NCBI GenBank assembly: GCA_036380925.1
Contig: DASVDW010000011.1
Span: 1 to 61,151, forward strand
Direction: 5' to 3'
DNA from: JAICLV01 sp036380925
GTDB taxonomy: Bacteria > Actinomycetota > Actinomycetes > Acidothermales > Acidothermaceae
Length of the DNA: 61,151 nucleotides
The first letter of the stretch is position 1, and every line of letters starts with the position of its first letter. The position numbers and the translations under genes are program-made. The notes beneath the pieces were generated by a model. That model was given only the letters and a program-made list of their open reading frames with translations, was not told the origin of the DNA and did no database searches. Of this stretch, positions 33,101 to 41,843 are shown piece after piece.

Positions 33101-33823
33101 TCAGATCATCATGTCCCCGGTCGCGAGCGCCTGGGACAGCGGCGCGCGCAACCCGTGGCCGAGGCCCGCGTGCAGGACGAAATCCGAGGTCAGCCGATTC
33201 CACAGCTGCGTGCGTTGCAGCATCGCGTGACCGGAACCGCGCAGGCCTACATAGATGGCCTCTTCAGCGATTGGGCGGATCGCCGCCACAAACTCGCGCG
33301 ACCGCTGCGCCGACGTGATGCGGTCACGCGCGCCGTGCACCACGAGCACCCGTCGTCCGGACAGTTGCTCACGCGGCTCACCTTCGGGCACCCACGGCGC
33401 GAGTCCGACGACCCCGGCGACACCGTCAGCGCCGGCGCCTCGCAACGCCGCGCGCCCGCCCATCGAGTGCCCGACGATCACGACCGGAACGCCGCCGTGC
33501 CGCAACCTCATCTGCCGCAGCGCCCACTCAAGGTCTTCCATGGGATGCGCCGAATCCTCGTTCCACCCACGGTAGCGAAACCGCAGCCGCCACACGGCGA
33601 GGCCACGCTCGGCGCCGACGGCGACCAGGTGCCGCGCCAGCGGAACCATGCGCAAGACCGCGAGTTGGCGCGCGGCGACCGGCGAGTCGCTCGTCTCTTT
33701 CCCGCCGTGCAGCACCAGCGCGGCGGCCCTCGTCCTCGACAGCTCACCATCGCCGACAAGGTTGGCCTGCAGACCGGTTCGGTGGTCGAGGTGGGTTGCC
33801 GTGGCCCGCTTGCGACCCACCAC
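33101..33823 (-). CDS. Alpha/beta hydrolase
   Basis: A 240-residue alpha/beta-hydrolase-fold protein. It shows the strand LVLHGGKETSD with the oxyanion HGG, the nucleophile elbow VIVGHSMGGRAAL (Ser in GHSMG), an aspartate candidate in VVHGARDRITS and a catalytic histidine candidate in GSGHAMLQR. No signal peptide is visible. It resembles dienelactone-hydrolase or small esterase-type proteins; the substrate is unknown. The GTG start at 33823 fits the first homologous strand. Upstream, 33824-33969 is a 146-base gap in which I see nothing definite. Confidence 0.82.
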   Translation of the reverse strand: MVGRKRATATHLDHRTGLQANLVGDGELSRTRAAALVLHGGKETSDSPVAARQLAVLRMVPLARHLVAVGAERGLAVWRLRFRYRGWNEDSAHPMEDLEWALRQMRLRHGGVPVVIVGHSMGGRAALRGAGADGVAGVVGLAPWVPEGEPREQLSGRRVLVVHGARDRITSAQRSREFVAAIRPIAEEAIYVGLRGSGHAMLQRTQLWNRLTSDFVLHAGLGHGLRAPLSQALATGDMMI

Positions 33824-33969
33824 CCAAACCCCCTACCGGATCACCCTTGTCGACGCTTGTCTTCTGACGATATGCGCTATCGACACGTCGCAGGCCGGGG
33901 ATACGGATGAACTCACCAAGGGGTTACTGTCCAAACTGGGACAACCGCCTTGTATTCGGTGAGTGAGCT

Positions 33970-34506
33970 TCACAACACCTGGAAGGTCGGCCGCAACACA
34001 GCCCTGGCCAAGGTGTGGAACGCGAGGTTGAAGCCCACGACCGCGGCGCGCACCGAGTCATCGACGCCCAGCTTCTCGACGTCGATGGCGTGCACTGTGT
34101 AAACGTATCGGTGCGGTCGGTCACCTTGGGGAGGGAATGGCCCGGTGTACGCCTTCTGACCCGTGTCGTTGCCAACGTGAAAAGCTCCAGGCGGCAGATC
34201 GTCGCCTGCGCCGTAACCGCGCGGCAATTCGGTGACCGTCGGTGGCAGGTCGACCAGCAGCCAGTGCCAGAACCCGCTCATCGTCGGGGCGTCGGGGTCA
34301 TAACAGGTGACCACGAACGCCTTGGTCTCGGCCGGAAATCCGGACCACCGCAGGTGCGGGCTTTGGTTACCGCCCCCAAGGTCGCTCGCGACGAAGGTCT
34401 TCGCCATCGGCTGGCCATCTGCGACGTCCTCGCTTTCAAGGGTGAACGACGGCTTCGCGGGCAAGATGTCGAACGGATCCGGAGCAAGCGCGCGATCAAG
34501 TGACAT
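33970..34506 (-). CDS. YbhB/YbcL-type PEBP family protein
   Basis: A phosphatidylethanolamine-binding-protein-like protein of 178 residues. Characteristic elements are SFTLESEDVADGQPM, NQSPHLRWSGFPAETKAFVVTCYDPDAP (the ligand-pocket DPDAP), FWHWLLVDLPP, and TGQKAYTGPFPPQGDRPHRYVYTVHAID. Bacterial members have no settled function. The start may be ATG 34506 or GTG 34554, the latter overlapping the stop of the siderophore-interacting protein gene (GTGA) and adding 16 residues. The overlap suggests the two genes are in one transcript. Confidence 0.9.
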   Translation of the reverse strand: MSLDRALAPDPFDILPAKPSFTLESEDVADGQPMAKTFVASDLGGGNQSPHLRWSGFPAETKAFVVTCYDPDAPTMSGFWHWLLVDLPPTVTELPRGYGAGDDLPPGAFHVGNDTGQKAYTGPFPPQGDRPHRYVYTVHAIDVEKLGVDDSVRAAVVGFNLAFHTLARAVLRPTFQVL

Positions 34507-34550
34507 GCCGACATCTTGCCCCTCAAGGCCCGGTTCAGTCACGCCTCGTG

Positions 34551-35243
34551 TCACTCACGCATCGCCCGGCCGACGTTCCAGTACCCCTTCGCGGTCACCT
34601 CGGAGGCGCCAAGCCCACGCGCCCGCAGTTCGTCTCGCAGCCGCCGCACGACGCGGCTCTCGCCGAACACGAACGCGTGCCGGTCGGCGTCCGGAATCGT
34701 GACCGCACGTAAGGACTCGTCGAGCAACGACGCTGTGCCGGCGGGGACGCCGTCGCGAAACACCCATCGGACATCCAACGGCCCCGGAATCGGTTGCCGC
34801 TCGTTCGCGTCGCTCACCTCGATGACCGCGACACCCGAGCACGACGGCGGGAGCGCGGCCGCCATCTCCGCGATGGCCGGCAGCGCGGACTCATCACCGA
34901 GATACAGCTGCCATCCGGCAGCTGACATCGCCACCTTGCCACGCGGGCCGAACACCGGCAGCGTCGCGCCGACCTCGACGCGTTGCGCCCATCGGGCACC
35001 TGGTCCATGGCCGTGTAGGACGAAGTCGAGGCTGAGGCGACCTCCGGCGCTGTCGAGTTCGCGCACGGTGTAACGGCGCCGCACGCCGTTGCCCGTCTCG
35101 TCGGTGAGGTGCAAGACCACGTCCTGGCCAGGCACGCACGCGAACGACGTCAGGCTCTCGCCAGCCAGCGTCACGCGCCTCATCAGCGGCGTGAGGTCCG
35201 CCACGTCGACGACGCAGAGCTCATGAGTGTCAGCGGTTGGCAT
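34551..35243 (-). CDS. Siderophore-interacting protein (FAD-dependent ferric-siderophore reductase family)
   Basis: A 230-residue flavoprotein of the SIP/ViuB family, which reduces imported ferric siderophores. The FAD-binding motif RRRYTVREL is present, followed by LSLDFVLHGHGPGARWA (the conserved HG.GPG..WA). YLGDESALPAIAEM is the NAD(P)-domain start, and FVFGESRVVRRLRDEL and KGYWNVGRAMRE form the typical C-terminus. No siderophore transporter is nearby. ATG 35243 and GTG 35246 are adjacent alternatives. Confidence 0.92.
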   Translation of the reverse strand: MPTADTHELCVVDVADLTPLMRRVTLAGESLTSFACVPGQDVVLHLTDETGNGVRRRYTVRELDSAGGRLSLDFVLHGHGPGARWAQRVEVGATLPVFGPRGKVAMSAAGWQLYLGDESALPAIAEMAAALPPSCSGVAVIEVSDANERQPIPGPLDVRWVFRDGVPAGTASLLDESLRAVTIPDADRHAFVFGESRVVRRLRDELRARGLGASEVTAKGYWNVGRAMRE

Positions 35244-35270
35244 CACCGCATCATGTCAAAGGCGCTTCGG

Positions 35271-35861
35271 CTAGATCCGCGCGTGCTTCGGCATCCGACG
35301 AAGCCGCAGCCGCAGCTCGCGATAGTCGCCGGCGCTGATGCCCCGATCGCTCGCGATCTGCGCGCTGGTCAGCTTCCACCCCGCCGGCTGACCGTCGCGC
35401 AGGTCGATCGTCACGTTGACCCCTTGCAGCTCGTGCTGCAACTCGCGCCGCGCCAGGAGCGGCCCAACCGGAAGGTCGTGCATCCGCGAGAACGCGTCGA
35501 TGCGCACGCCGTCGTCCGGCTGCCACGCGGTCGTGCCCAGGTACAGCGCGCGCGTGACCGGCAGCCGGTCGCCCACCGCCAGCAAGAAAGTGCGGCACTC
35601 CGCGAGCGCCAGGTGGTCGCCGGCTTGGTGCCGCTCGAAGGCGAGCGCCACTCGGAAAATGAGCTCCTGCTGCTGTCGCCGATTCGCCGCCAGCTCCGCA
35701 TACCGACGGTCATCCTCGGTGATGCGGGCGATTTCCCAACGATCGCGGGCGGCCCGGCGCTCGGACCGTCGTCGATCAGCGGCCACCCATCCGAGCACCG
35801 CGATGACGGCGGCCGCGGAAACGGCGGGGCTGACTATCTCGGCCCATGCGACGGCGTCCAT
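35271..35861 (-). CDS. Uncharacterised single-pass membrane protein
   Basis: A 196-residue protein starting at ATG 35861. The N-terminus has one membrane helix (EIVSPAVSAAAVIAVLGWVAA). A charged, probably coiled-coil helix follows (DRRRSERRAARDRWEIARITEDDRRYAEL) and then a soluble region with LPVTRALYLGTTAWQ. I do not recognise a family. The topology resembles small membrane-anchored proteins with a cytosolic domain. It is divergent from the lacI-type gene at 36017. Confidence 0.6.
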   Translation of the reverse strand: MDAVAWAEIVSPAVSAAAVIAVLGWVAADRRRSERRAARDRWEIARITEDDRRYAELAANRRQQQELIFRVALAFERHQAGDHLALAECRTFLLAVGDRLPVTRALYLGTTAWQPDDGVRIDAFSRMHDLPVGPLLARRELQHELQGVNVTIDLRDGQPAGWKLTSAQIASDRGISAGDYRELRLRLRRMPKHARI

Positions 35862-36016
35862 TCGAACGAGGTTATCCGGCAGCCCGCAAGTCGCACAGTC
35901 GATGCCGGAAATGCCCCGGCTGAAAGGGAAATGCGGCGACGCTTGCCACGTCGCCTTCATCGCTCCTCGGGAGCCGCGGATTGAGGCGAACCCGGCGTGC
36001 CATTAGCCTCCCGGAT

Positions 36017-37066
36017 GTGACCACCCTCCACGAGATCGCCCGGCTCAGCGGCGTCGGGAAGTCGACGGTCTCGCGGGTCATCAACGGCTCGGCGGGGGTC
36101 AGCGACGAGACCCGTGATCGCGTGCTGGCGGTGGTCGAAGAGCTCAAGTACACGCCGAACGGCGCGGCGCGCACGGTGCGCCGGCGTCAGTCGGGATTGG
36201 TCGCCGCGGTGTTCGACAACGGCACCGCGGAGCCGTTTCAGCAGCCGTTCTTCCAAAGCGTGCTCGACGGCCTGAAGCGGGCACTCAACGCTGACGGATA
36301 CGACCTCCTGCTCCTCACCAAGGACCAGACCGGCGGCTTTCGCAAGCGCGCGCACTACTTCTCAGCCGACGCGGTCGTGATGATGGGGGTCTCCGCCGGC
36401 GACCCAGACGTCGACCAGTTGGTCGCCGAGCAGCTACCCGCGGTCGCGATCGACGCGCGCATCGAAGGCCCACGCGCCGGTTATGTGACCTCCGACAACG
36501 TGGACGGCGCCGTGCAGGCGGTCGCCCATTTCCACGCGCTGGGTCGCCGCCGCATCGCGATCATCAACGGGCTGGCCAACACGTGGCCGGCGCAAGAGCG
36601 CCTCGCCGGATTTCGCGCCGCGATGCGGGACTGGGGGATGGCGATCGCCGCCGACTTCGAGCAGCGCGGCGACTTCTACCACCAAAGCGGTTACGAGGCG
36701 ATGCGTCGCCTGTTGTCGAAGCGGGAGCCGCCCGACGCGGTGTTCGCGAGCAGCGACATGATGGCGCTCGGTGCGCTGCAGGCGCTGCAAGAACAGGGTG
36801 TGCAGGTGCCCGACGAGGTCGCCGTGGTCGGTTTCGACGACAATCCGTTCGCCAGATGGTGCCGACCCTCATTGACGACGCTTCGCCAAGACGGCGCGTT
36901 GATCGGTGAGACGGCGGGGCGAGCCGTCACCGCCATGGTCTTGCGTGACGCGCCGCCGCCCGCGATCCGGCTACCGGTCGAGCTGATCGTGCGCGACTCA
37001 ACCACGCCGCGACGGCCGGAGCGCGTCGGCGGCGTCTCGTCGCTGCTCCGCGGCGGCGACGGCTGA
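36017..37066 (+). CDS. LacI-family transcriptional regulator
   Basis: A 349-residue regulator with the LacI HTH LHEIARLSGVGKSTVSRVIN (residues 4-23), hinge region RTVRRRQSGLVAAVF and effector domain (FFQSVLDGLKRAL, DAVFASSDMMALGALQAL, VAVVGFDD). The start is GTG 36017; no ribosome site is seen, so a leaderless mRNA is likely. It converges on the GH15 gene and their coding ends overlap by 69 bases. Its targets are unknown; the neighbouring GH15/enolase/TPP-enzyme genes are candidates, but I found no matching operator. Confidence 0.92.
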   Translation: MTTLHEIARLSGVGKSTVSRVINGSAGVSDETRDRVLAVVEELKYTPNGAARTVRRRQSGLVAAVFDNGTAEPFQQPFFQSVLDGLKRALNADGYDLLLLTKDQTGGFRKRAHYFSADAVVMMGVSAGDPDVDQLVAEQLPAVAIDARIEGPRAGYVTSDNVDGAVQAVAHFHALGRRRIAIINGLANTWPAQERLAGFRAAMRDWGMAIAADFEQRGDFYHQSGYEAMRRLLSKREPPDAVFASSDMMALGALQALQEQGVQVPDEVAVVGFDDNPFARWCRPSLTTLRQDGALIGETAGRAVTAMVLRDAPPPAIRLPVELIVRDSTTPRRPERVGGVSSLLRGGDG

Positions 37067-38854
37067 CGCGGCGCCGATCAAGGCCAGGTGCGACAGCGCC
37101 TGCGGCAGATTGCCCAGGAACTCCAAGGTCGTCGGGTCGATCTGCTCGCTGTACAGGCCGACGTCGTTGGCAAGCGCGACCATGCCGTCCATCACCTCCC
37201 GGGCCTCCGCCACCCGACCCAGGTGCGCCAACGCCTCAACGAGCCAGAAGCTGCACGCCACGAACGCGCCCTCGTCGCCTTGGACGCCGCTGTAGCGGTA
37301 CAGCAGCGGACCGCCCGCGGCCAGCTCGCGCCGGACGGCGTCGGCGGTGGATGACAACCGCGCGACGTCCAGCTCGCAAAATCCGGTGCGGGCGGCGAGC
37401 AGCACGCTGCAGTCGAGTAGGTCGCCACCGGCGAACATGGTGTAGCTGCGCTTCGCCTCCGACCAACAACTTTCGTTGACGTACCGGCGGATCTCGGCCG
37501 CCGTCTGCTGCCATTGGTCCGCCCGGTCGGCGGGCAGGTGGCCGTCGCGCGCCAGCTTCGTCGCGCGGTCCAGCGCCGTCCAGCACGCCATCTTCGACAC
37601 GGTGTACGGGCGATGCTCGTCGAGCTCCCAGATGCCGGAGTCGTCCTTGGCCCACTGCCCGCATGTCTCGTCGGCGATGTCCGCGATCATCGCCGCGTCG
37701 TCGGCTTCGAGCGTGTTGCCGTGCCGGACGTAGCGCCAAACCGCGTCGATGAGGTCGCCTGCCACTCCAAGCTGGCGTTGGTTCGCCGCCTCGTTGCCGA
37801 CCCGCACCGGTTTCGATCCTCGATAACCCTCCCAGCCGGGCGCCTCCGAGTCGCGGCCGTCGACCGTCGCTCCCTCGATGGTGTACAGCACCTTGACTTC
37901 GGGCGCCGTCACCCGCACTTCGTCAAGCAAGCAACGCAGCACCGCCGCCACCTCGACGTCCATCCCGATCGTCGTCATGGCGTCTATGGCGAAGCCGGTG
38001 TCACGCACCCAAGTGAACCGGTAGTCGTAGTTGAGGTCGGCGCCCAGACACTCGGGCAACGAAGTCGTCGCGGCGGCCTGCAACGCACCGGTCGGCTGGT
38101 AGGTCAACTGTTTGAGCACGACAGCGCTTCGTCGCACGGCGTCCGACCACGGGCCGCGGTATCGAACACCGCGGGACCAACTCGCCCACGCGCGTCCGCC
38201 CTCGCGCACCCGGTTCGCGACCACGTCGAGGGTCGGCGCCCACTGCTCGGCCGACACGACGGCAACTAGCGCTTCCTCCCCGGCGCGGCAATCGAACACG
38301 CCGGCGAACCCCTGGTCGGCGGCGGTCATAACCCCCGCGTTGCTCGTCACCACGGCCAACCGCACGTCGCCGGCGACGACCCATCCGACGCCGTCCAGCG
38401 AGCGCGCCTGCGCGCTCACCTCGTCGTCCGCGAATCTGTCGCCGACCACGACGTCCCAGTTCATCGCGACCTCGCCCTCGACGCCGATCACCCGGCGCAC
38501 CAGGGCCGCCTGCGGCGCCGTGGCGTCGAGCTCCACGATCGTGTCGATCACCCGCACCACACCAGACGATGTGCGGAACACGGTTTCGGGCGACGCCTCG
38601 TCGTCCGCATACCTGCGGGCGACCTCGAACTGCCCGGCTGGTCGGATCGCGAAGTGCCCGCCGCGTTGGGAATCCAGCAGCCGCCCGAACACGGGCGGCG
38701 AGGCCATCGTCGGCACGCTCCACCAGTCGATCGACCCATCGGACGACGACAACGCGCAGGTGCGGCTGTCCCCGACCAGCGCGTAGCCGCGCAGCGGCAA
38801 ATAGCCGCCGACCCGATCGGGCGGCGCGGCGAACTTGCTCAGCGCACCCGCCAT
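36998..38854 (-). CDS. Glycoside hydrolase family 15 protein (glucoamylase/trehalase-like)
   Basis: A 618-residue protein without signal peptide. An N-terminal beta-domain begins GYLPLRGYALVGDSRTCALSSSDGSIDWW, the hallmark of actinobacterial GH15 proteins. The (alpha/alpha)6 catalytic domain includes NYDYRFTWVRDTGFAIDAM, the general-acid region VEGATVDGRDSE-like GWEGYRGSKPVRVGNEAANQRQLG and the late LGNLPQALSHLALI. Characterised relatives include trehalases and alpha-glucan glucohydrolases. The gene starts 16 bases before the end of the enolase-family gene upstream, so they are in one operon. Confidence 0.9.
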   Translation of the reverse strand: MAGALSKFAAPPDRVGGYLPLRGYALVGDSRTCALSSSDGSIDWWSVPTMASPPVFGRLLDSQRGGHFAIRPAGQFEVARRYADDEASPETVFRTSSGVVRVIDTIVELDATAPQAALVRRVIGVEGEVAMNWDVVVGDRFADDEVSAQARSLDGVGWVVAGDVRLAVVTSNAGVMTAADQGFAGVFDCRAGEEALVAVVSAEQWAPTLDVVANRVREGGRAWASWSRGVRYRGPWSDAVRRSAVVLKQLTYQPTGALQAAATTSLPECLGADLNYDYRFTWVRDTGFAIDAMTTIGMDVEVAAVLRCLLDEVRVTAPEVKVLYTIEGATVDGRDSEAPGWEGYRGSKPVRVGNEAANQRQLGVAGDLIDAVWRYVRHGNTLEADDAAMIADIADETCGQWAKDDSGIWELDEHRPYTVSKMACWTALDRATKLARDGHLPADRADQWQQTAAEIRRYVNESCWSEAKRSYTMFAGGDLLDCSVLLAARTGFCELDVARLSSTADAVRRELAAGGPLLYRYSGVQGDEGAFVACSFWLVEALAHLGRVAEAREVMDGMVALANDVGLYSEQIDPTTLEFLGNLPQALSHLALIGAASAVAAAEQRRDAADALRPSRRG

Positions 38855-39939
38855 CGCTCGATGTCGGCGCGTTTGACGGCCAGGCCCATGCCCGGGCGCG
38901 AACGGTCAGGTTTCAACACGCCACCGGGCTGCGGCTCGAGACAACCTTCGAACGCGAGGTGCTCGATGCGATTGTGGTCGTGAAAGTACTCCAGGTGGCG
39001 AAGCCGCCACAGCGCCGTGCACGCCTGCGCGCTCACCTGCGGCGCGCAGTGCGCTGAAAGGTCGATCGACCGCGCGTCGCACAACGCCCCGACGCGACGC
39101 AACCCGCTGATTCCGCCACAGCGCGTGACGTCCGCTTGCAAGCAATCGACCGCGCCGGCGTCCAGCATCCGCTGGTAGTACGGCAGGTTCCAGCCATACT
39201 CCCCTGCGGCGACCTCCACGCCGCCGGGGACGCGCTCGCGCAGCAGGCGCAAACCCTCGAGGTCGTCCGAGCTCACCGGCTCCTCGTACCAACGCACATT
39301 CCATCCCGCGAAGATGCTCGCCCATCGAAGCGCCTCGGCTCGGCTGTAGGCGCCGTTCGCGTCGACGAACAACTCGACGTCGTCGCCCACCGCCTTGCGG
39401 GCCACCGCGAGCCGTTCGTGGTCGCGACGCGGGTCGCGGGCGACCTTCATCTTGACCCGCGGGATGCCCGCCTCCACCCAGCCCGACAACTGATCGGCGA
39501 GCTCCGCGTCGGTGTAGTTGCAGAACCCACCGCTGCCGTAGATCGGTGTCGAGTCGTGCACCGCGTCGATCACGTCGATCAGCGGTTTGTCGAGCACCCG
39601 CGCCTTGAGGTCCCACAGCGCGATGTCGACGGCAGAGACCGCCATCGACACCAGTCCGGTCTGCCCGAAGTTGCGGACGGCCTGCCACATCGCGGCCCAC
39701 GCGGCTCCCACCGCCATGACGTCCATGCCGTGGACGACCTCCACCAGCTTGCCGCTGACGACATCGGCGGCGGCCGCATGGGTGTACGAGTAGCCGATTC
39801 CGCTGACGTCGCCGCAACGCGCCTCGACAAGCACCATCGTCGTCGAGTCCCACTGCAGCGTGCCGTCGGCTTCGGGCCGCTCGGTCGGGATGGTGTAGGC
39901 GCTGACGTCGATCGAGTCGATGACCGCCGAAGCGCCCAT
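38839..39939 (-). CDS. Enolase-superfamily (mandelate racemase-like) sugar-acid dehydratase or racemase
   Basis: A 366-residue TIM-barrel enzyme. The catalytic Lys pair is in PRVKMKVARD, the metal ligands are in LFVDANGAYS, WYEEPVSS and AAGEYGWNL, and a late histidine region is SAHCAPQVSAQ. The KxK plus His-type arrangement points to the mandelate racemase subgroup, which includes many aldonate and uronate dehydratases. The true substrate is unknown. ATG 39939 has GGGGAG six bases upstream and the gene follows the TPP-enzyme gene almost immediately. A sugar-acid dehydratase would feed KDG-type intermediates, but this operon is separate from the GH88 island. Confidence 0.88.
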   Translation of the reverse strand: MGASAVIDSIDVSAYTIPTERPEADGTLQWDSTTMVLVEARCGDVSGIGYSYTHAAAADVVSGKLVEVVHGMDVMAVGAAWAAMWQAVRNFGQTGLVSMAVSAVDIALWDLKARVLDKPLIDVIDAVHDSTPIYGSGGFCNYTDAELADQLSGWVEAGIPRVKMKVARDPRRDHERLAVARKAVGDDVELFVDANGAYSRAEALRWASIFAGWNVRWYEEPVSSDDLEGLRLLRERVPGGVEVAAGEYGWNLPYYQRMLDAGAVDCLQADVTRCGGISGLRRVGALCDARSIDLSAHCAPQVSAQACTALWRLRHLEYFHDHNRIEHLAFEGCLEPQPGGVLKPDRSRPGMGLAVKRADIERWRVR

Positions 39940-39941
39940 CG

Positions 39942-41741
39942 TCAACTCCCCGCGCCGGGCAGGTGCTCGCGCAGCTCGGCCATCTTGCCCTTGAAGCCCT
40001 TGACCGCGATGCCGCGCGCGTCCTCGTCGCCGTGCAAGAGGCCCTTGGCGGTCTTCTTCAGTTGGTCGACCTTCACGTGCGGCGGCAGCGGCGGGATCTG
40101 CGGGTCGGTCAGGAACTCAATCAACACCGGCCGGTCGGACGCGAGCGCGCGATCCCACGCCGGGCCGACGTCCGCCGGCTTCTCGACCTTGATGCCCTCG
40201 AGACCGAGCAGCCGGGCGAACTCCGCCGCGGGCACGTACGGCACGGTCTGCGTTTTCGGGTTCTTCGGGTCGCCGGACAGCGCGCGCTGCTCGTACGAGA
40301 CCTGGTTCAAGTCCTCGTTGACCAACACCGCGAAGATGAGCGTCGGGTTTTGACCGCACAGCTGCTCCATGTATCGCTTCACAGTGAGCAGCTCGTTCAT
40401 GCCGAGCATCTCGAACGCGCCGTCGCCGGTGAACGCGATGACCGGCCGGTCCGGGTAGGCGAACTTCGCGCCGATCGCGTAAGGCACACCCGGCACCATC
40501 GTCGCCAGCGTGCCGGACAGTGAGGCGCGCATGCCCTTGCGGATCGCGATCTGCCGCGCCCACCAGTTGGTCGCCGAGCCGGAGTCGGACGTCGTGATGA
40601 GGCCTTCGGGCAGCCGCTGGTTCAACTCCCAGAAGACCAGCTGGGGGTTGATCGGGTCACCGTCTTGGTGCGCCCGGTCCTCCAGCACGCGCCACCACGC
40701 GGCCACCTCATCCTTGATGAAGTCCTGCCACTTGCGGTTCTCCTTGCGCTTCAGCATCGGCAGCAGGGCGCGCAAAGTGTCTTTCGAGTCGCCCACCAGG
40801 GAGACGTCGTTCGGGTAGCGAATTCCGATCATCGAGCCGTCGATGTCGATCTCGACGCACTTGGCCTGCCCCTCCTTCGGCAGCCACTCCGCATAGGGGA
40901 ACGACGTGCCGATCATGAGCAGGGTGTCGCAGCCCATCACCATCTTGTGGCTGGGCTCGGTGCCTAGCAGGCCGATCGACCCGGTGACGATGGGCAGGTC
41001 GTCGGGAACGGCGTCCTTGCCAAGCAGCGCCTTCGCGATGCCCGCGCCGAGGATGTCAGCGACCTCGAGCACCTCGTTGGAGGCCCGGCGGGCACCTTGT
41101 CCGATCAGGATCGCGACCTTCTCGCCCGCGTTGAGGATGTCGGCCGCCTGCCGCAGCAGCGACTCGTGCGGCACCATGTGGGGCTGGCTCCACGTCGCGC
41201 TGGTGAACACCGAGCCGTGCGCTCGCGGCGGCGGCGCGTAATCCGCTTCGGCGACGTCGTCGGGCACGATGACCACCGCGGGCCGGCGTTCGGTCAGCGC
41301 CGACTTGACCGCCCGATCGAGGACGTGCCGACCCGAGTGCTGGTCCATCACGGTGGACACAAACCCCGCGACGTCCTTGAAGAACGACTGCAGGTCGATC
41401 TCCTGCTGGTAGTGCGCGCCGACGGATTGCCGCTTTTGCTGGCCGACGATCGCCAACACCGGTTGGTGATCGAGCTTCGCGTCGTACAACCCGTTGGCCA
41501 GGTGGATCGCGCCGGGGCCCGAGGTCGCGATGCAAGCGCCGATCTCGCCGGTGAATTTGGCGTGGGCGCACGCCATGAAGGCGGCCATTTCCTCGTGCCG
41601 GGTCTGGATGAACTGCGGGTCGTCACCGACGTGCTCGAACGCGCCTAAGAACGCGTTGATCCCATCGCCGGGATATCCGTAGATGCGGTGGATCCCCCAC
41701 TCGCGCAGCCGCTCCAGCATGAACAGGGCGACGTCCGGCAT
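39942..41741 (-). CDS. Thiamine-pyrophosphate-requiring enzyme (pyruvate oxidase/dehydrogenase-like)
   Basis: A 599-residue three-domain TPP enzyme. Residues 1-180 hold the Pyr domain with the activating glutamate in FIQTRHEEMAAFMA and the glycine-rich ATSGPGAIHLANGLYDA. The central domain carries a Rossmann-like VAILIGQGARR. The C-terminal PP domain has the TPP-binding GDGAFEMLGMNELLTVKRY ... NEDLNQ motif. The sequence resembles PoxB-type pyruvate oxidases more than acetolactate synthases. ATG 41741 is chosen for the strong GGAGGAGG four bases upstream; ATG 41777 is in frame earlier. It is the first minus-strand gene downstream of the TPP riboswitch at 45080-45201, though about 3.3 kb away. 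Confidence 0.88.
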   Translation of the reverse strand: MPDVALFMLERLREWGIHRIYGYPGDGINAFLGAFEHVGDDPQFIQTRHEEMAAFMACAHAKFTGEIGACIATSGPGAIHLANGLYDAKLDHQPVLAIVGQQKRQSVGAHYQQEIDLQSFFKDVAGFVSTVMDQHSGRHVLDRAVKSALTERRPAVVIVPDDVAEADYAPPPRAHGSVFTSATWSQPHMVPHESLLRQAADILNAGEKVAILIGQGARRASNEVLEVADILGAGIAKALLGKDAVPDDLPIVTGSIGLLGTEPSHKMVMGCDTLLMIGTSFPYAEWLPKEGQAKCVEIDIDGSMIGIRYPNDVSLVGDSKDTLRALLPMLKRKENRKWQDFIKDEVAAWWRVLEDRAHQDGDPINPQLVFWELNQRLPEGLITTSDSGSATNWWARQIAIRKGMRASLSGTLATMVPGVPYAIGAKFAYPDRPVIAFTGDGAFEMLGMNELLTVKRYMEQLCGQNPTLIFAVLVNEDLNQVSYEQRALSGDPKNPKTQTVPYVPAAEFARLLGLEGIKVEKPADVGPAWDRALASDRPVLIEFLTDPQIPPLPPHVKVDQLKKTAKGLLHGDEDARGIAVKGFKGKMAELREHLPGAGS

Positions 41742-41843
41742 CTCGCCTCCTCCGTCATCGGTCGATGTTGCTGTCATGCCCGATGCGGCGGCGGACGAAC
41801 ATCCCTCGGTTCAGAGACTCAATGTCGTGGGAAGAGCCGAGTT

